Shown here piece by piece: positions 8,409 through 16,934 of a stretch of 64,000 nt of DNA. This DNA comes from Oxalobacteraceae bacterium UBA6018 (GTDB lineage: Bacteria > Pseudomonadota > Gammaproteobacteria > Burkholderiales > Burkholderiaceae_D): positions 500-64,499 of the forward strand of contig DIZW01000124.1 of NCBI GenBank assembly GCA_002428015.1, written 5' to 3'. The notes below the pieces were generated by a model. It searched no databases and was not told where the DNA came from. It saw only the letters and a list, made by a program, of their open reading frames with translations. A program made the translations under genes and the position numbers. The first letter of the stretch is position 1; each line of letters starts with the position of its first letter.

Positions 8409-9365
8409 CTAGTCGGGAGCGCGCTCGGTCCAGGTGTCGAAGGCTTCCAGGAATTCGTCGCGGTAATTCTCGTGCGTGACCAGGTAGCGGTGCTTCTGGA
8501 TCAAGGCGATCGTGGCCATCGGGAAGCGCGCCTGCAGGCGCGCGCGGCGGCGCGTCCACAGCGCCTTGTTCGGATCCAGCACCCAGTACTTCCACGGCTT
8601 CAGGGTGCCGATGAACTTGAAGAACAGGCAGTCGAAGGCTTGCGCTTCGGCCATGGGCGCGGCGCCCTGGCGCATCGGCTCGGGCAGCAGGAAGGGGGTG
8701 ACGCGGGCCTCGCCGCCGGGCAGTTCGGCCAGTTCCTCGCCGCGCGCCATCAGGCACATGAGCTCCTGCTCGGCGTAGGCCAGCGCCGGGCGCAGCGCCT
8801 CGAACAGGGCGGTGTAGCGGCGCTCCCACTCGGCCGCGCGGTAGGCCGCCGTGTTAAACAGCAGCAGCCCGCCGGCCGGATAGCGCGGATGGTGGGGCAG
8901 CGTGCCCAGCGGCCCGGGCAGGCGCCCCTCGGGGTCCTGGCAGTGGGCCGCGATCACCCATGGCGCGTCGGGCCGGCACAGGCGGCTGTCGATGTCGCGC
9001 AGGAAGGCGTCGAAGTGGCGGCCCGGCAGGATTCCGGCGTCGATGTTGAGAATGAAGGGTTCGTGGGCCAGCAGCGAGCCGATCAGGCCCTTGTAGATGA
9101 TGGCGCTGCTGAAGTGGCGCGAGACGAAGGTGCCGATGGTGTTGTTGATCTTGATGGCGCGGAAAAAATCGGGCCGCTCCTCGTTGAAGCGCGCGCAGAA
9201 GTGCTGGACCACCAGCACCGCCTCCTGGTCGTCCTCGCTGCCGTTGCTCAGGCAGATGAAGTAGACCCGGTGCAGGCTCGGGTAGCCCTCCAGCAGCTCG
9301 AACGCGGTCACCAGCGCCGCCTCGACGTAGGCGGTGTCGAACAGGATCGAGGCGGCGATGCTCAT
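8409..9365 (-). CDS. GT8-like putative glycosyltransferase (paralogue 2)
   Basis: This 318-residue protein (MSIAASILFD) is homologous along its whole length to the product of 7197-8195. Shared elements are LNIDAGILPG, a PAGGLLLFNTAAYR segment and KFIGTLKPWKYWVLDPNK. It is preceded by GGGGAA 6 bases before the ATG. The two genes probably arose by tandem duplication and have diverged in the middle, suggesting different acceptor or donor specificity. A 213-base spacer with no recognisable gene separates them. Confidence 0.65.
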   Translation of the reverse strand: MSIAASILFDTAYVEAALVTAFELLEGYPSLHRVYFICLSNGSEDDQEAVLVVQHFCARFNEERPDFFRAIKINNTIGTFVSRHFSSAIIYKGLIGSLLAHEPFILNIDAGILPGRHFDAFLRDIDSRLCRPDAPWVIAAHCQDPEGRLPGPLGTLPHHPRYPAGGLLLFNTAAYRAAEWERRYTALFEALRPALAYAEQELMCLMARGEELAELPGGEARVTPFLLPEPMRQGAAPMAEAQAFDCLFFKFIGTLKPWKYWVLDPNKALWTRRRARLQARFPMATIALIQKHRYLVTHENYRDEFLEAFDTWTERAPD

Positions 9366-9377
9366 GCGTTCCCCATG

Positions 9378-10544
9378 TCAGGCCGGGGCCTTGTTAAAGC
9401 CGCTCGTGGTCAGGTGCAGGTGCAGGTCGCGCACGGTGGCGCTGTTGCCGTCGAAGCGGCCGGCGTAGTACTGCGGCGCCGGGACCGACCACAGGCGGAA
9501 GAACCAGGTCAGCATGTCCTCGCGCACCAGCGGGCGCCTGGCCGGGTCCAGCGCCAGCATCTTCTGGAACTCGGCCGCCTCGGGCGCCACCACGATGTGG
9601 CCTTCGGCCGCCAGCTGGCGCAGCGTCAGCTCGGTCAGCTCCTCCAGGCGCGGCGGCGCGCTCTCGGTGTAGGCCAGCACGCGCTCGACCAGGTAATAGA
9701 AGTCGGCCAGGATGCTCAGCTGGGCCACGCCCTGGCTGGTGACCGGCTCCACCTTGCCGCGGAACGATTCCGGCATGATGTGGGCGCTGGCGGCGTAGCC
9801 CAGCTCCTTGGCGAAGGTGACCGCCTCGGCGCCGCCGGTGTACAGCGACATGCCGTTCGAATGCTTGGAGATGCCCGACAGCGAGGCGGGCGACTCCAGG
9901 TAGAAGGTCGACAGGCCCAGCGAGCACAGGGTCAGCGACGAGAACACGTCCACCGACACCACGTAGGGCGGGAAGAACTGGCCGTGCAGGAAGGCGTAGT
10001 AGCGCTCCAGCGCCGAGCGCCGGCACAGGCTGTTGTACACGCTGGGCAGGTACTGGTAGGACAGGTGGCCGCGGTAGGCCAGGGTACGCAGGGTGGCGCT
10101 GTCGACGTTGAACAGGCCGCGCCCGTTGGGGATCGCGAACGCGCCGGCCTGGGAGGCGTCCGGGTAGCTGCCCCAGTAGAACACGGCGCGGTTCCAGAAC
10201 ACCAGGTCGCATTCGGTGGCGGCGGCGCCGGCCAGCGCCAGGTCCAGGTTCTCCTCGATGATCAGGTCGTCGTCGCCGATGGTCATGACGAATTCGCCGC
10301 TGGCCAGCTTGAGGCCGCGCTCAAAGTTCTGCGGCATCGTCAGGCGCGTGTCGGAGCACGAATACTTCAGGCGCGGATCGCTGTAGCGCTGCACCAGCTC
10401 GCGCGTGCCGTCGGTGGAGACGTTGTCGCAGATGAGGATCTCGATGTCGGGGTTCCTCAACGCGAGCAGCGTCTCGAGCGTGTACTGCAGCACGCTGGCG
10501 CGTTCGCGGGTCGGGATCACGATCGAGAGGAGTGGGCGTTTCAT
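9378..10544 (-). CDS. GT2 family glycosyltransferase
   Basis: This 388-residue protein starts with the GT-A/GT2 hallmark LLSIVIPTRERASVLQYTLE, followed by IEILICDNVSTDGT and the metal-binding triplet in MTIGDDDLI. A long C-terminal extension (about 250 residues) has no motif known to me. An AAAGG ribosome-binding site precedes the ATG. The enzyme likely transfers a nucleotide-activated sugar to a growing glycan in the cytoplasm; its position 12 bases upstream of the GT8-like pair fits sequential chain building. Confidence 0.85.
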   Translation of the reverse strand: MKRPLLSIVIPTRERASVLQYTLETLLALRNPDIEILICDNVSTDGTRELVQRYSDPRLKYSCSDTRLTMPQNFERGLKLASGEFVMTIGDDDLIIEENLDLALAGAAATECDLVFWNRAVFYWGSYPDASQAGAFAIPNGRGLFNVDSATLRTLAYRGHLSYQYLPSVYNSLCRRSALERYYAFLHGQFFPPYVVSVDVFSSLTLCSLGLSTFYLESPASLSGISKHSNGMSLYTGGAEAVTFAKELGYAASAHIMPESFRGKVEPVTSQGVAQLSILADFYYLVERVLAYTESAPPRLEELTELTLRQLAAEGHIVVAPEAAEFQKMLALDPARRPLVREDMLTWFFRLWSVPAPQYYAGRFDGNSATVRDLHLHLTTSGFNKAPA

Positions 10545-10559
10545 GCTGGCCTTTCTTGG

Positions 10560-11207
10560 TTATGCGCGCGTCAGGTAGCGCTCGGCATAGTATTCGGTGA
10601 TGGGCTTGAACACGACCTTGCCGTGCTCGCCGGGGAAGACGATGCAGTCGCCGGGCGTGTCGGTGTTGAGTAGCTGGACGCCCAGCGAGAGCACGGTGTT
10701 CTCGCGCACGTGGCAGCCGCCGACCACGGACGCGTTGGGGTACAGGATGACGCCGCGTTCTAGCGTGGGGCGGTCGTCGCCGTTGCGCCCCACCGTGCAG
10801 CCCTGGTGGAAGATGCAGTGGTCGCCATAGTCGGCCTTGGCGAACACCATGCCGACCGTGTGCCCGATCAGGAACACCGGCGGCATGGCGATTTCGTAGA
10901 ACAGGTCGATGCCGTTGAGCGCCTTGTTGAGCAAGAACAGCCGCGTGACGTCGGGGCCGTGCGCGCCGGCCTGCCACATGGTGTTGGCCAGGTAGTACAG
11001 GAAGGTCGCGTACTGGCCCGAGACCAGGTGGTCGAACTGGGCGCCGCGAAAGCCGCGCACGTGGGACACGCAGAAGTTGGTGCGCGCCAGCGCCGCGCGC
11101 ACGTGCTGCGGGTCGAGGGCGTAGGGCCGCTCGAAGTCCGGGAACAGGCTGCCGACCTGGTGCTCGACCAGGCGCGCCAGCGTGGCGGCGTAGCTCACCT
11201 CGTCCAT
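10560..11207 (-). CDS. Serine-acetyltransferase-like left-handed beta-helix acyltransferase
   Basis: This 215-residue protein carries hexapeptide-type turns (GHTVGMVFAKADYGDHCIFHQGC, read here in pieces; NASVVGGCHV; ENTVLSLGV) and the CysE/LbH-like active-site context CIFHQGCTVG. Family members acetylate serine or sugar hydroxyl/amino groups from acetyl-CoA. The start at 11207 (MDEVSYA) is chosen; a GTG at 11228 would add seven residues. It overlaps the GNAT gene upstream. In this operon a sugar O- or N-acetyl role is more likely than cysteine synthesis. Confidence 0.7.
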   Translation of the reverse strand: MDEVSYAATLARLVEHQVGSLFPDFERPYALDPQHVRAALARTNFCVSHVRGFRGAQFDHLVSGQYATFLYYLANTMWQAGAHGPDVTRLFLLNKALNGIDLFYEIAMPPVFLIGHTVGMVFAKADYGDHCIFHQGCTVGRNGDDRPTLERGVILYPNASVVGGCHVRENTVLSLGVQLLNTDTPGDCIVFPGEHGKVVFKPITEYYAERYLTRA

Positions 11208-11878
11208 GGATACACCGTGCGCACCCACGGGTGCAGGTCCAGGAAGCGCGCGCGCGGCAGTCCCATCTCGAAGTAGCTGAAGTCGACCGGCTCGCCGGCG
11301 TCCGAGTCCAGCAGGTACTCGGTCAGTTCCGGCGTGCTGCGCCGGCTGATCGGGATGTCGCGCGTGACGCGGTAGCCGACCGCCTCGTGCAGCTTGACCG
11401 AGGGCGCGTTATTGGAGAACACGTGCAGGCCCGATTCGCCCAGGCCCAGGGTGCCGAACATCCACGACAGCAGGGCCAGTTCGGCGTGGAACATCAGGCG
11501 CGGTTCGCCGCCGCGGCGAGCGCGCATGACGTTGTCGACTTCACCGCTGGTGGCGTCCAGGCGGCAGATGCCCACGTGGCCGCAGATCTCGCCGCCGTCC
11601 GGGCGCAGCATGAACAGCAGGCGTTCCGGGCTGCCCAGCACCACCCGCTCCAGCCAGGCGGCGGTGCGCTCGCTGGTGGCCTGGAACTGGGTCAGGAAGC
11701 AGGCCATGTTCTGGGCGCGCCACTCGGTGATGTCGCGCACGACCTCCGGCTCGGCCGCCATGGCCCGGTCCATCAGCTCGAGCGTGCCGACGCGCTTGCC
11801 GGCGGCGTCGGCCACCGCTAGCACCAGGCGCGCGGCCGGGTCCTGGTTGGCCTTCCACGCCAGCACGCGCTCATGCAT
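11195..11878 (-). CDS. GNAT-family N-acetyltransferase
   Basis: This 227-residue protein has a GNAT-like core: ICGHVGICRLD (beta 4 region), a helix LSWMFGTLGLGESGLHVFSNN, and NAPSVKLHEAVGYRV, matching the conserved C-terminal N-x-x-[SA]-x-x-[LF]-[YH]-E-x-x-G-[FY] pattern. It overlaps the preceding aminotransferase gene by 8 bases. Together they suggest that the aminotransferase creates an amino sugar which this enzyme N-acylates, as in perosamine, QuiNAc or bacillosamine pathways. The acyl group is unknown. Confidence 0.75.
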   Translation of the reverse strand: MHERVLAWKANQDPAARLVLAVADAAGKRVGTLELMDRAMAAEPEVVRDITEWRAQNMACFLTQFQATSERTAAWLERVVLGSPERLLFMLRPDGGEICGHVGICRLDATSGEVDNVMRARRGGEPRLMFHAELALLSWMFGTLGLGESGLHVFSNNAPSVKLHEAVGYRVTRDIPISRRSTPELTEYLLDSDAGEPVDFSYFEMGLPRARFLDLHPWVRTVYPWTR

Positions 11879-13001
11879 GGCGCGGCTCCCGCTGTTCCAT
11901 CAGGGCCGTGATCACGCCGATCACGGTGTCCTGCTCGGCGTCGGTCAGGTCGTGGTACGAAGGCAGGTTGATGGCGCGCCCGGGGATGTCCCAGGCGTTG
12001 GCGTTGTCCGGCTTAGGCGTGAACATCGGCAGCGACGACAGCGGATGGAAGAACACGCGCGCGTCGATATTTTTTGCGGCGAAGGCTTGCTGCAGGCGCT
12101 CGCGCGTGATGCCGCTGGCGCGCGAAAACACCGCGGTCGGCATCCAGGCGCCGTTGACCGTGCCTTCCGGCTCAGGGTTCATGCTGACCGAGGGCAGGTG
12201 GACCAGGGCGCGCTTGTAATAGGCCAGGATCGCCCGCTTGCGCGCGCTGAGCTCCTCGATGCGTTCGATCTGGCCCAGCCCCAGGGCGGCCTGGATGTTG
12301 GACATCTTGTACTTGAAGCCGACCATGTCGGGCCAGAACTGCTTGGTCTGGCCGCGCGCCCGCCCGTGGTTGCTCAGGGTGAGCACGCGCTCGTAGAGAG
12401 CCGGGTCGCTGGTGACGAACATGCCGCCTTCGCCGGTGGTGATGGTCTTGGTGCCGTGGAAGGAGAAGGCGCCGAACGCGCCCATGGCGCCGGCGCGGCG
12501 GCCGCCCTTCCACACCGAGCCGACCGCCTCGGCGGCGTCCTCGATGACGGGAATGCCGTGGCGCGCGCCGATGTCCAGCAGGCGGTCCATGTCGCACAGG
12601 TTGCCGTACAGGTGGACCGCCAGGATGGCGCGGGTGCGCGGCGTGATCGCCTGCTCCACCTTGGCCGGGTCCAGGCACCAGGAGTCGGCCAGCACGTCGA
12701 CGAACACCGGGGTGGCGCCCAGGTGCACGATGGGCGAGGCCGAGGCGATCCAGTTGGTGTCGGCCATGATGACCTCGTCGCCGGCGCCGATGCCCAGCGC
12801 CGCCATCCCCATGTGCAGCGCGCCGGTGCAGCTGGAGGTGGCGATGGCGTAGCCCACGCCCAGGTGCGCGCGGAAGGCGCCCTCGAAGCGGGTCAGGTAG
12901 TCGTAGCACTTCTCGCCCCAGCCGTTGGCGGCGGCGTCGGTGGCGTAGGCCACCTCGCGCTCGGTGATCGAGGGCTTGGTGTAGTGGATGCGCGCGTTCA
13001 T
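11871..13001 (-). CDS. DegT/DnrJ/EryC1-family PLP sugar aminotransferase
   Basis: This 376-residue protein has the DegT landmarks SSCTGALHMGMAALGIGAGDEV, cut here at SSCTGALHMGM, then VHLYGNLCDMD, VIEDAAEAVGS and SFHGTKTITTGEGGM. The PLP-binding lysine is K in GTKTIT, so it is a true aminotransferase type rather than the histidine-bearing RfbH 3-dehydratase type. It likely transaminates a CDP- or dTDP-4-keto-6-deoxy sugar. The start ATG at 13001 overlaps the upstream stop as ATGA. Confidence 0.9.
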   Translation of the reverse strand: MNARIHYTKPSITEREVAYATDAAANGWGEKCYDYLTRFEGAFRAHLGVGYAIATSSCTGALHMGMAALGIGAGDEVIMADTNWIASASPIVHLGATPVFVDVLADSWCLDPAKVEQAITPRTRAILAVHLYGNLCDMDRLLDIGARHGIPVIEDAAEAVGSVWKGGRRAGAMGAFGAFSFHGTKTITTGEGGMFVTSDPALYERVLTLSNHGRARGQTKQFWPDMVGFKYKMSNIQAALGLGQIERIEELSARKRAILAYYKRALVHLPSVSMNPEPEGTVNGAWMPTAVFSRASGITRERLQQAFAAKNIDARVFFHPLSSLPMFTPKPDNANAWDIPGRAINLPSYHDLTDAEQDTVIGVITALMEQREPRHA

Positions 13002-14221
13002 GCGATTTCCAGGCGCGGCACGGCGGTCACGAAGCGCGTGCCAAGCGCCGCCAGGGCGGCGTTCTGCTGGCGCACCTCGGCGGCGATATTCCAGGGCAGG
13101 ATCAGCACGAAATCGGGGCGCCGCTCGGCCAGCGCCTGGGGCGCCAGGATGGGGATATGACTGCCCGGCATGAACTTGCCCTGCTTGGCGGCGGCCGCGT
13201 CGCACACGAAGGGCAGCAGGTCCGGCTTGACGCCGGCGTAGTTGAGCAGGGTGTTGCCCTTGGCCGCCGCGCCGTAGGCCGCCACGCTCTTGCCGGCGCG
13301 CTTCTGCTCGATCAGGAAGGCCAGCAGGTCGTCCTTGAGGGCGTCGGCGCGCGCCTGGAAGCCCTGGTAGGCGGCCAGGCTGCGCATGCCGCGCTCCTCT
13401 TCCGTGCCCAGCATGCGCGCCACCGCCGGCGTGGCCGCGCGCGGGTCGTCCGCGTGGCAGCCGAACACGCGCAGGCTGCCACCGTGGGTAGTGAGCTCCT
13501 CGACGTCGCACACGCGCAGGCCCGCGGCCGCGAAAATCCGGCTCACGCTGGTCAGCGAGAGGTAGGAGAAGTGTTCGTGGTAGACCGTGTCGAACTGGGT
13601 GAATTCGAGCAGGCGCATCAGGTGGGGGAACTCGAGCGTGACGGTGCCGCCCGGTTTCAGCGCGGCCGTGATCCCGCGCGTGAAGTCGTTGATGTCGGGG
13701 ACGTGGGCGTACACGTTGTTCCCGGCGATCAGGTCGGCCTGGCGTCCCTGCGCGGCCAGCTGGCGGCCCAGCGCCTCGCCGAAGAACTCGCGCAGGACCG
13801 GAATGCCGAGCGCCTCGGCGGCGGCGGCCGTGCTGGCGGTCGGCTCGATGCCCAGGCAGGGGATGCCGGCGGCGACGAAGTTCTTGAGCAGGTAGCCGTC
13901 GTTGGAGGCCAGCTCGATCACGTGGCTCGCGCCGCTCAGGCCGAGCCGCTCGGTCATCGCCCGCGCGTAGCGCTCGGCGTGGGCCAGCCAGCCGGTCGAG
14001 GTGGACGAGAAGTAGGCGTACTCGCTGCTGAACAGTTCATCGGCCTCGGTGTAGTCGTCGGTCTGCACCAGCCAGCAGTGCTCGCACACGAACAGCTTGA
14101 GCGGGTAGTAGCGCTCCGGCCGCGCCAGGTCGGCGCAGCTCAGGTAGGCGTTCGACGGCGGCGCGAAGCCGAGATCGAGGAACACGTGTTCAAGCGGATT
14201 GCTGCAATGGCGGCAGTTCAT
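12998..14221 (-). CDS. Sugar C-methyltransferase (TylCIII/NovU type)
   Basis: This 407-residue protein has an N-terminal zinc-binding part (CRHC at 3-6 and CEHC near 47), then a SAM-binding domain (VIELASNDGYLLKNF). It ends in a domain with SVAAYGAAAKGNTLLNYAG and PWNIAAEV. This three-part order (Methyltransf_13/23/14) defines the C-methyltransferases that add a methyl at C3 of deoxysugars, as in TylCIII. It sits between the epimerase and aminotransferase genes with ATGA-type overlaps at both sides. A branched-chain deoxysugar is therefore predicted. Confidence 0.88.
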   Translation of the reverse strand: MNCRHCSNPLEHVFLDLGFAPPSNAYLSCADLARPERYYPLKLFVCEHCWLVQTDDYTEADELFSSEYAYFSSTSTGWLAHAERYARAMTERLGLSGASHVIELASNDGYLLKNFVAAGIPCLGIEPTASTAAAAEALGIPVLREFFGEALGRQLAAQGRQADLIAGNNVYAHVPDINDFTRGITAALKPGGTVTLEFPHLMRLLEFTQFDTVYHEHFSYLSLTSVSRIFAAAGLRVCDVEELTTHGGSLRVFGCHADDPRAATPAVARMLGTEEERGMRSLAAYQGFQARADALKDDLLAFLIEQKRAGKSVAAYGAAAKGNTLLNYAGVKPDLLPFVCDAAAAKQGKFMPGSHIPILAPQALAERRPDFVLILPWNIAAEVRQQNAALAALGTRFVTAVPRLEIA

Positions 14222-14769
14222 AGGACGATTCCTGAAAAATCGGGGGTGAGCAGGGGATGGCCGGCGTCGCGCTGTGACAGGTCGGCGATGGGCAGCGGCC
14301 AGTCGATGGCCAGGCGTGGATCGGTGCAGCGCAGGCCGCCCTCGGAGGCGGCGCTGTAAAACTCGGTGTGCAGGTACAGCAGTTCGCTGCTCGGGTCGAG
14401 CACCTGGAAGCCGTGCGCGAAGCCTTCCGGGATGATCATCATGCGCGCGTTGTCGGCGCTCAGTTCCTCGGCGTGCCACTGGAGGAAGGTGGGCGAGCCG
14501 GCGCGCAGGTCCAGCGCCACGTCCCACACCCGCCCCTTGAGGCAGCGCACCAGCTTCATTTCGGCGTGTGGCGCGCGCTGGAAGTGCAGGCCGCGCACGG
14601 CGCCGCGCGTGGTGGTGAAGGACTGGTTGATCTGGGCCACCTGGCGCGTGCCGATGGCAGCCTCCAGCTCGCGCGCGCAGAACAGGCGCGCAAAAGCGCC
14701 GCGGTGGTCGGCGATGGGCGTGGTGTCGGCCACCATCAGGCCGGCCAGCGCGGTGAGCCGCAGTTTCAT
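14218..14769 (-). CDS. dTDP-4-dehydrorhamnose 3,5-epimerase-like protein
   Basis: This 183-residue cupin epimerase shows the RmlC pattern: DHRGAFARLF, NQSFTTTRGAVRGLHFQ with the catalytic His, DVALDLRAGSPTF, and IPEGFAHGFQVLD. DPRLAIDWP lies at the C-terminus. RmlC-type enzymes epimerise 4-keto-6-deoxyhexoses. Here the partner dehydratase is of the CDP-glucose type, so the natural substrate is more likely a CDP-4-keto-6-deoxyhexose. It overlaps both neighbours by 4 bases. Confidence 0.9.
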   Translation of the reverse strand: MKLRLTALAGLMVADTTPIADHRGAFARLFCARELEAAIGTRQVAQINQSFTTTRGAVRGLHFQRAPHAEMKLVRCLKGRVWDVALDLRAGSPTFLQWHAEELSADNARMMIIPEGFAHGFQVLDPSSELLYLHTEFYSAASEGGLRCTDPRLAIDWPLPIADLSQRDAGHPLLTPDFSGIVL

Positions 14770-15845
14770 GCCTGGGCCCAGGGCACGCCGGCCGCGCGCG
14801 CGTCGCCGACGTACTCGGCCAGCTGGGCGTGCGAGACCGCCTTGCCGCCGGCGTAGAACGCGCGGTACCAGGCGGCGGTGGCTTCCAGCGCGCGCTCGAG
14901 CGCCCATACCGGCTGCCATTGCAGCTGGGCGCGCGCCTTGGCGCTGTCCAGGTACAGCAGGTTGGCCTCGTGCGGCTGGGGCGCGCTCGACACGTTCCAG
15001 GCCAGCTCGGGCCAGTGCGCGCGCAGGCGCGTGAGCACCTCCTCGACGCTGCGGTTGCCGTCCGGTTCGGGGCCGAAGTTGAACGGCGCGGCGAAGCTGG
15101 CGTCGCCGGTCAGCAGGCGCTGGCCCAGCAGCAGGTAGCCGCTGAGCGACTCGAGCACGTGCTGCCAGGGCCGGGTGGCGCGCGGCGAGCGGATCTCGAG
15201 CGCCTGGCCGCGCGCGACGGCGCGCACCAGGTCCGGAATCAGGCGGTCGTCCGACCAGTCGCCGCCGCCGATCACGTTGCCGGCGCGCGCGGTGGCCAGC
15301 AACGGGCCGCGCCCGGCGTCGAAGAAGGCCTTGCGGTAGCTGGCCGCGACCAGTTCGGCGCCGGCCTTGGAGGCGCTGTAGGGATCGTGCCCGCCGAGCG
15401 CGTCGAGCTCGCGGTAGCCCCAGGGCCACTCGCGGTTGTCGTAGCATTTGTCGGTGGTGACCGCCACCACGGCCTGCACGCCCGGCGTCTTGCGGCAGGC
15501 TTCGAGCAGGTTGGCCGTGCCCATCACGTTGGTCGACCAGGTCTCGAGCGGATCGGCGTAGGAGCGCCGCACCAGCGGCTGGGCCGCCAGGTGGAACACG
15601 ATCTCGGGCTGCGCCTCGGCCACGGCCGCGGCCAGGGCGGCCGCGTCGCGGATGTCGATAACGCGGCTGTTGAGGTCCAGCGCGAGCGCGTCCCAGTGGT
15701 TCGGCGCGGTGTACGGCGCCAGCGCGATGCCGGTCAGCTTGGCGCCGAGCTGTTCGAGCCACAGGCTCAGCCAGCTGCCCTTGAAGCCGGTGTGGCCCGT
15801 GACGAGCACGCGGCGGCCGCGGTAGGCATCGCCGAACAGGGTCAT
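14766..15845 (-). CDS. rfbG: CDP-glucose 4,6-dehydratase
   Basis: This 359-residue extended SDR protein converts CDP-glucose to CDP-4-keto-6-deoxyglucose. The Rossmann motif VLVTGHTGFKGSWLSLWL is the family signature. Active-site residues are seen in VTTDKCYDNREW, DPYSASKAGAEL (YxxxK) and GNVIGGGDWSDDRLIPD. The gene directly follows the matching cytidylyltransferase with an ATGA overlap, which supports the CDP-specific assignment over the dTDP-glucose enzyme. Confidence 0.95.
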   Translation of the reverse strand: MTLFGDAYRGRRVLVTGHTGFKGSWLSLWLEQLGAKLTGIALAPYTAPNHWDALALDLNSRVIDIRDAAALAAAVAEAQPEIVFHLAAQPLVRRSYADPLETWSTNVMGTANLLEACRKTPGVQAVVAVTTDKCYDNREWPWGYRELDALGGHDPYSASKAGAELVAASYRKAFFDAGRGPLLATARAGNVIGGGDWSDDRLIPDLVRAVARGQALEIRSPRATRPWQHVLESLSGYLLLGQRLLTGDASFAAPFNFGPEPDGNRSVEEVLTRLRAHWPELAWNVSSAPQPHEANLLYLDSAKARAQLQWQPVWALERALEATAAWYRAFYAGGKAVSHAQLAEYVGDARAAGVPWAQA

Positions 15846-16609
15846 TGCCAGATCTTCCAGGGCGGGGTGGTGCGCCACAATTCTTCGAGCTGGGTCTTGT
15901 CGCGCAGGGTGTCCATGGCCTGCCAGAAGCCGGCGTGCTGGAACGCCATCAGCTCGCCCTTCTCGGCCAGCGCCTGCAGCGGGGTCGATTCCCAGCCGGT
16001 CTGGTCGCCTTCGATGTAGTCGATCACGCCCGGTTCGAGCACGAAGAAGCCGCCGTTGATCCAGGCCCCGTCGCCGGCCGGCTTCTCCTGGAAGCTGTTG
16101 ACGGCGCCGCCGTCGATATTGAGGGCGCCGTAGCGCCCGGGCGGCTGGATCGCGGTGACCGTGGCCAGTTTGCCATGTTCGCGGTGGAAGGCGATCTGCT
16201 TGCCGATATCGAGGTCGCTGACGCCGTCGCCGTAGGTGAAGCAGAAGGTGTCGTCGCCGACGTATTCGCGCACGCGCTTGAGGCGTCCGCCGGTGAGGGT
16301 GTCCGGGCCGGTGTCGACCAGGGTGACCTTCCATGGCTCGGCGTGGCGGTGGTGCACCTCCATCGAGTTGTGCGCCATGTCGAAGGTCACGTCCGACATG
16401 TGCAGGAAGTAGTTGGCGAAGTATTCCTTGATGACGTAGCCGCGGTAGCCCAGGCAGATCACGAACTCGTTGATGCCGTAGTGCGAGTAGGTCTTCATGA
16501 TGTGCCACAGGATCGGCTTGCCGCCGATCTCGATCATCGGCTTGGGCCGCAGGTGCGACTCCTCGCTGATGCGGGTTCCCAGGCCGCCGGCCAGTATCAC
16601 TGCTTTCAT
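15842..16609 (-). CDS. rfbF: Glucose-1-phosphate cytidylyltransferase
   Basis: This 255-residue nucleotidyltransferase makes CDP-glucose from CTP and glucose-1-phosphate. It starts MKAVILAGGLGTRISEESHL, continues RPKPMIEIGGKPILWHIM and contains FTYGDGVSDLD, INGGFFVLEP and the WQAMDTLRDK C-terminal motif, all typical of RfbF/DdhA. A GGAG site precedes the ATG. It is the first gene of the 13-gene minus-strand operon running to 3763, in which most junctions overlap by 4-13 bases. Confidence 0.96.
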   Translation of the reverse strand: MKAVILAGGLGTRISEESHLRPKPMIEIGGKPILWHIMKTYSHYGINEFVICLGYRGYVIKEYFANYFLHMSDVTFDMAHNSMEVHHRHAEPWKVTLVDTGPDTLTGGRLKRVREYVGDDTFCFTYGDGVSDLDIGKQIAFHREHGKLATVTAIQPPGRYGALNIDGGAVNSFQEKPAGDGAWINGGFFVLEPGVIDYIEGDQTGWESTPLQALAEKGELMAFQHAGFWQAMDTLRDKTQLEELWRTTPPWKIWQ

Positions 16610-16934
16610 GCGCTTCTCCTTGCGAGATCGGGGTGGCCGGGAACGGCGGCGCCATGCGCTCGGTTTGTCATTGTTATCACCATGGTGTAGTCAGGCGCGG
16701 GCAGCACAAAGTATCCGTCGCGGCCCGCGCGCCTGTCAAGCTGCCGGGCCCGTATGAATTCGAGCCTACAGATTAGCGCCGCGCGCCGACAACGAATCCA
16801 TGAATTAAGGGGGCTTGTGCCCGCATGTTTATCGCTTTAACGCGCACCCGCTGGGTTAGAATCATCGTCGAACCAAGTGCCGCCAACAGGGAGGCGTGAA
16901 GGATCGTTACTCTTAAAGGCTGCCGCAACCAACG
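16610..16934. promoter_or_regulatory. Divergent intergenic region between the glycan operon and the type I secretion genes
   Basis: These 325 bases hold no gene and must carry promoters for both directions. A possible plus-strand -10 element TAGAAT lies at 16857-16862; I see no convincing -35 partner. The sequence is more AT-rich than its surroundings around 16790-16865. No operator is recognisable. Confidence 0.4.

Noticed and set aside
8247..10673. An 808-codon plus-strand frame across the glycosyltransferase genes
   Set aside because: Its composition is that of an antisense shadow (RVGQ/HQQ-rich), and it spans three minus-strand genes with recognisable motifs.
10560..11207. A cysE serine acetyltransferase for cysteine synthesis
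   Set aside because: Hexapeptide-repeat acyltransferases are common in sugar operons and no cysteine genes adjoin it, so a sugar-modifying role is preferred.
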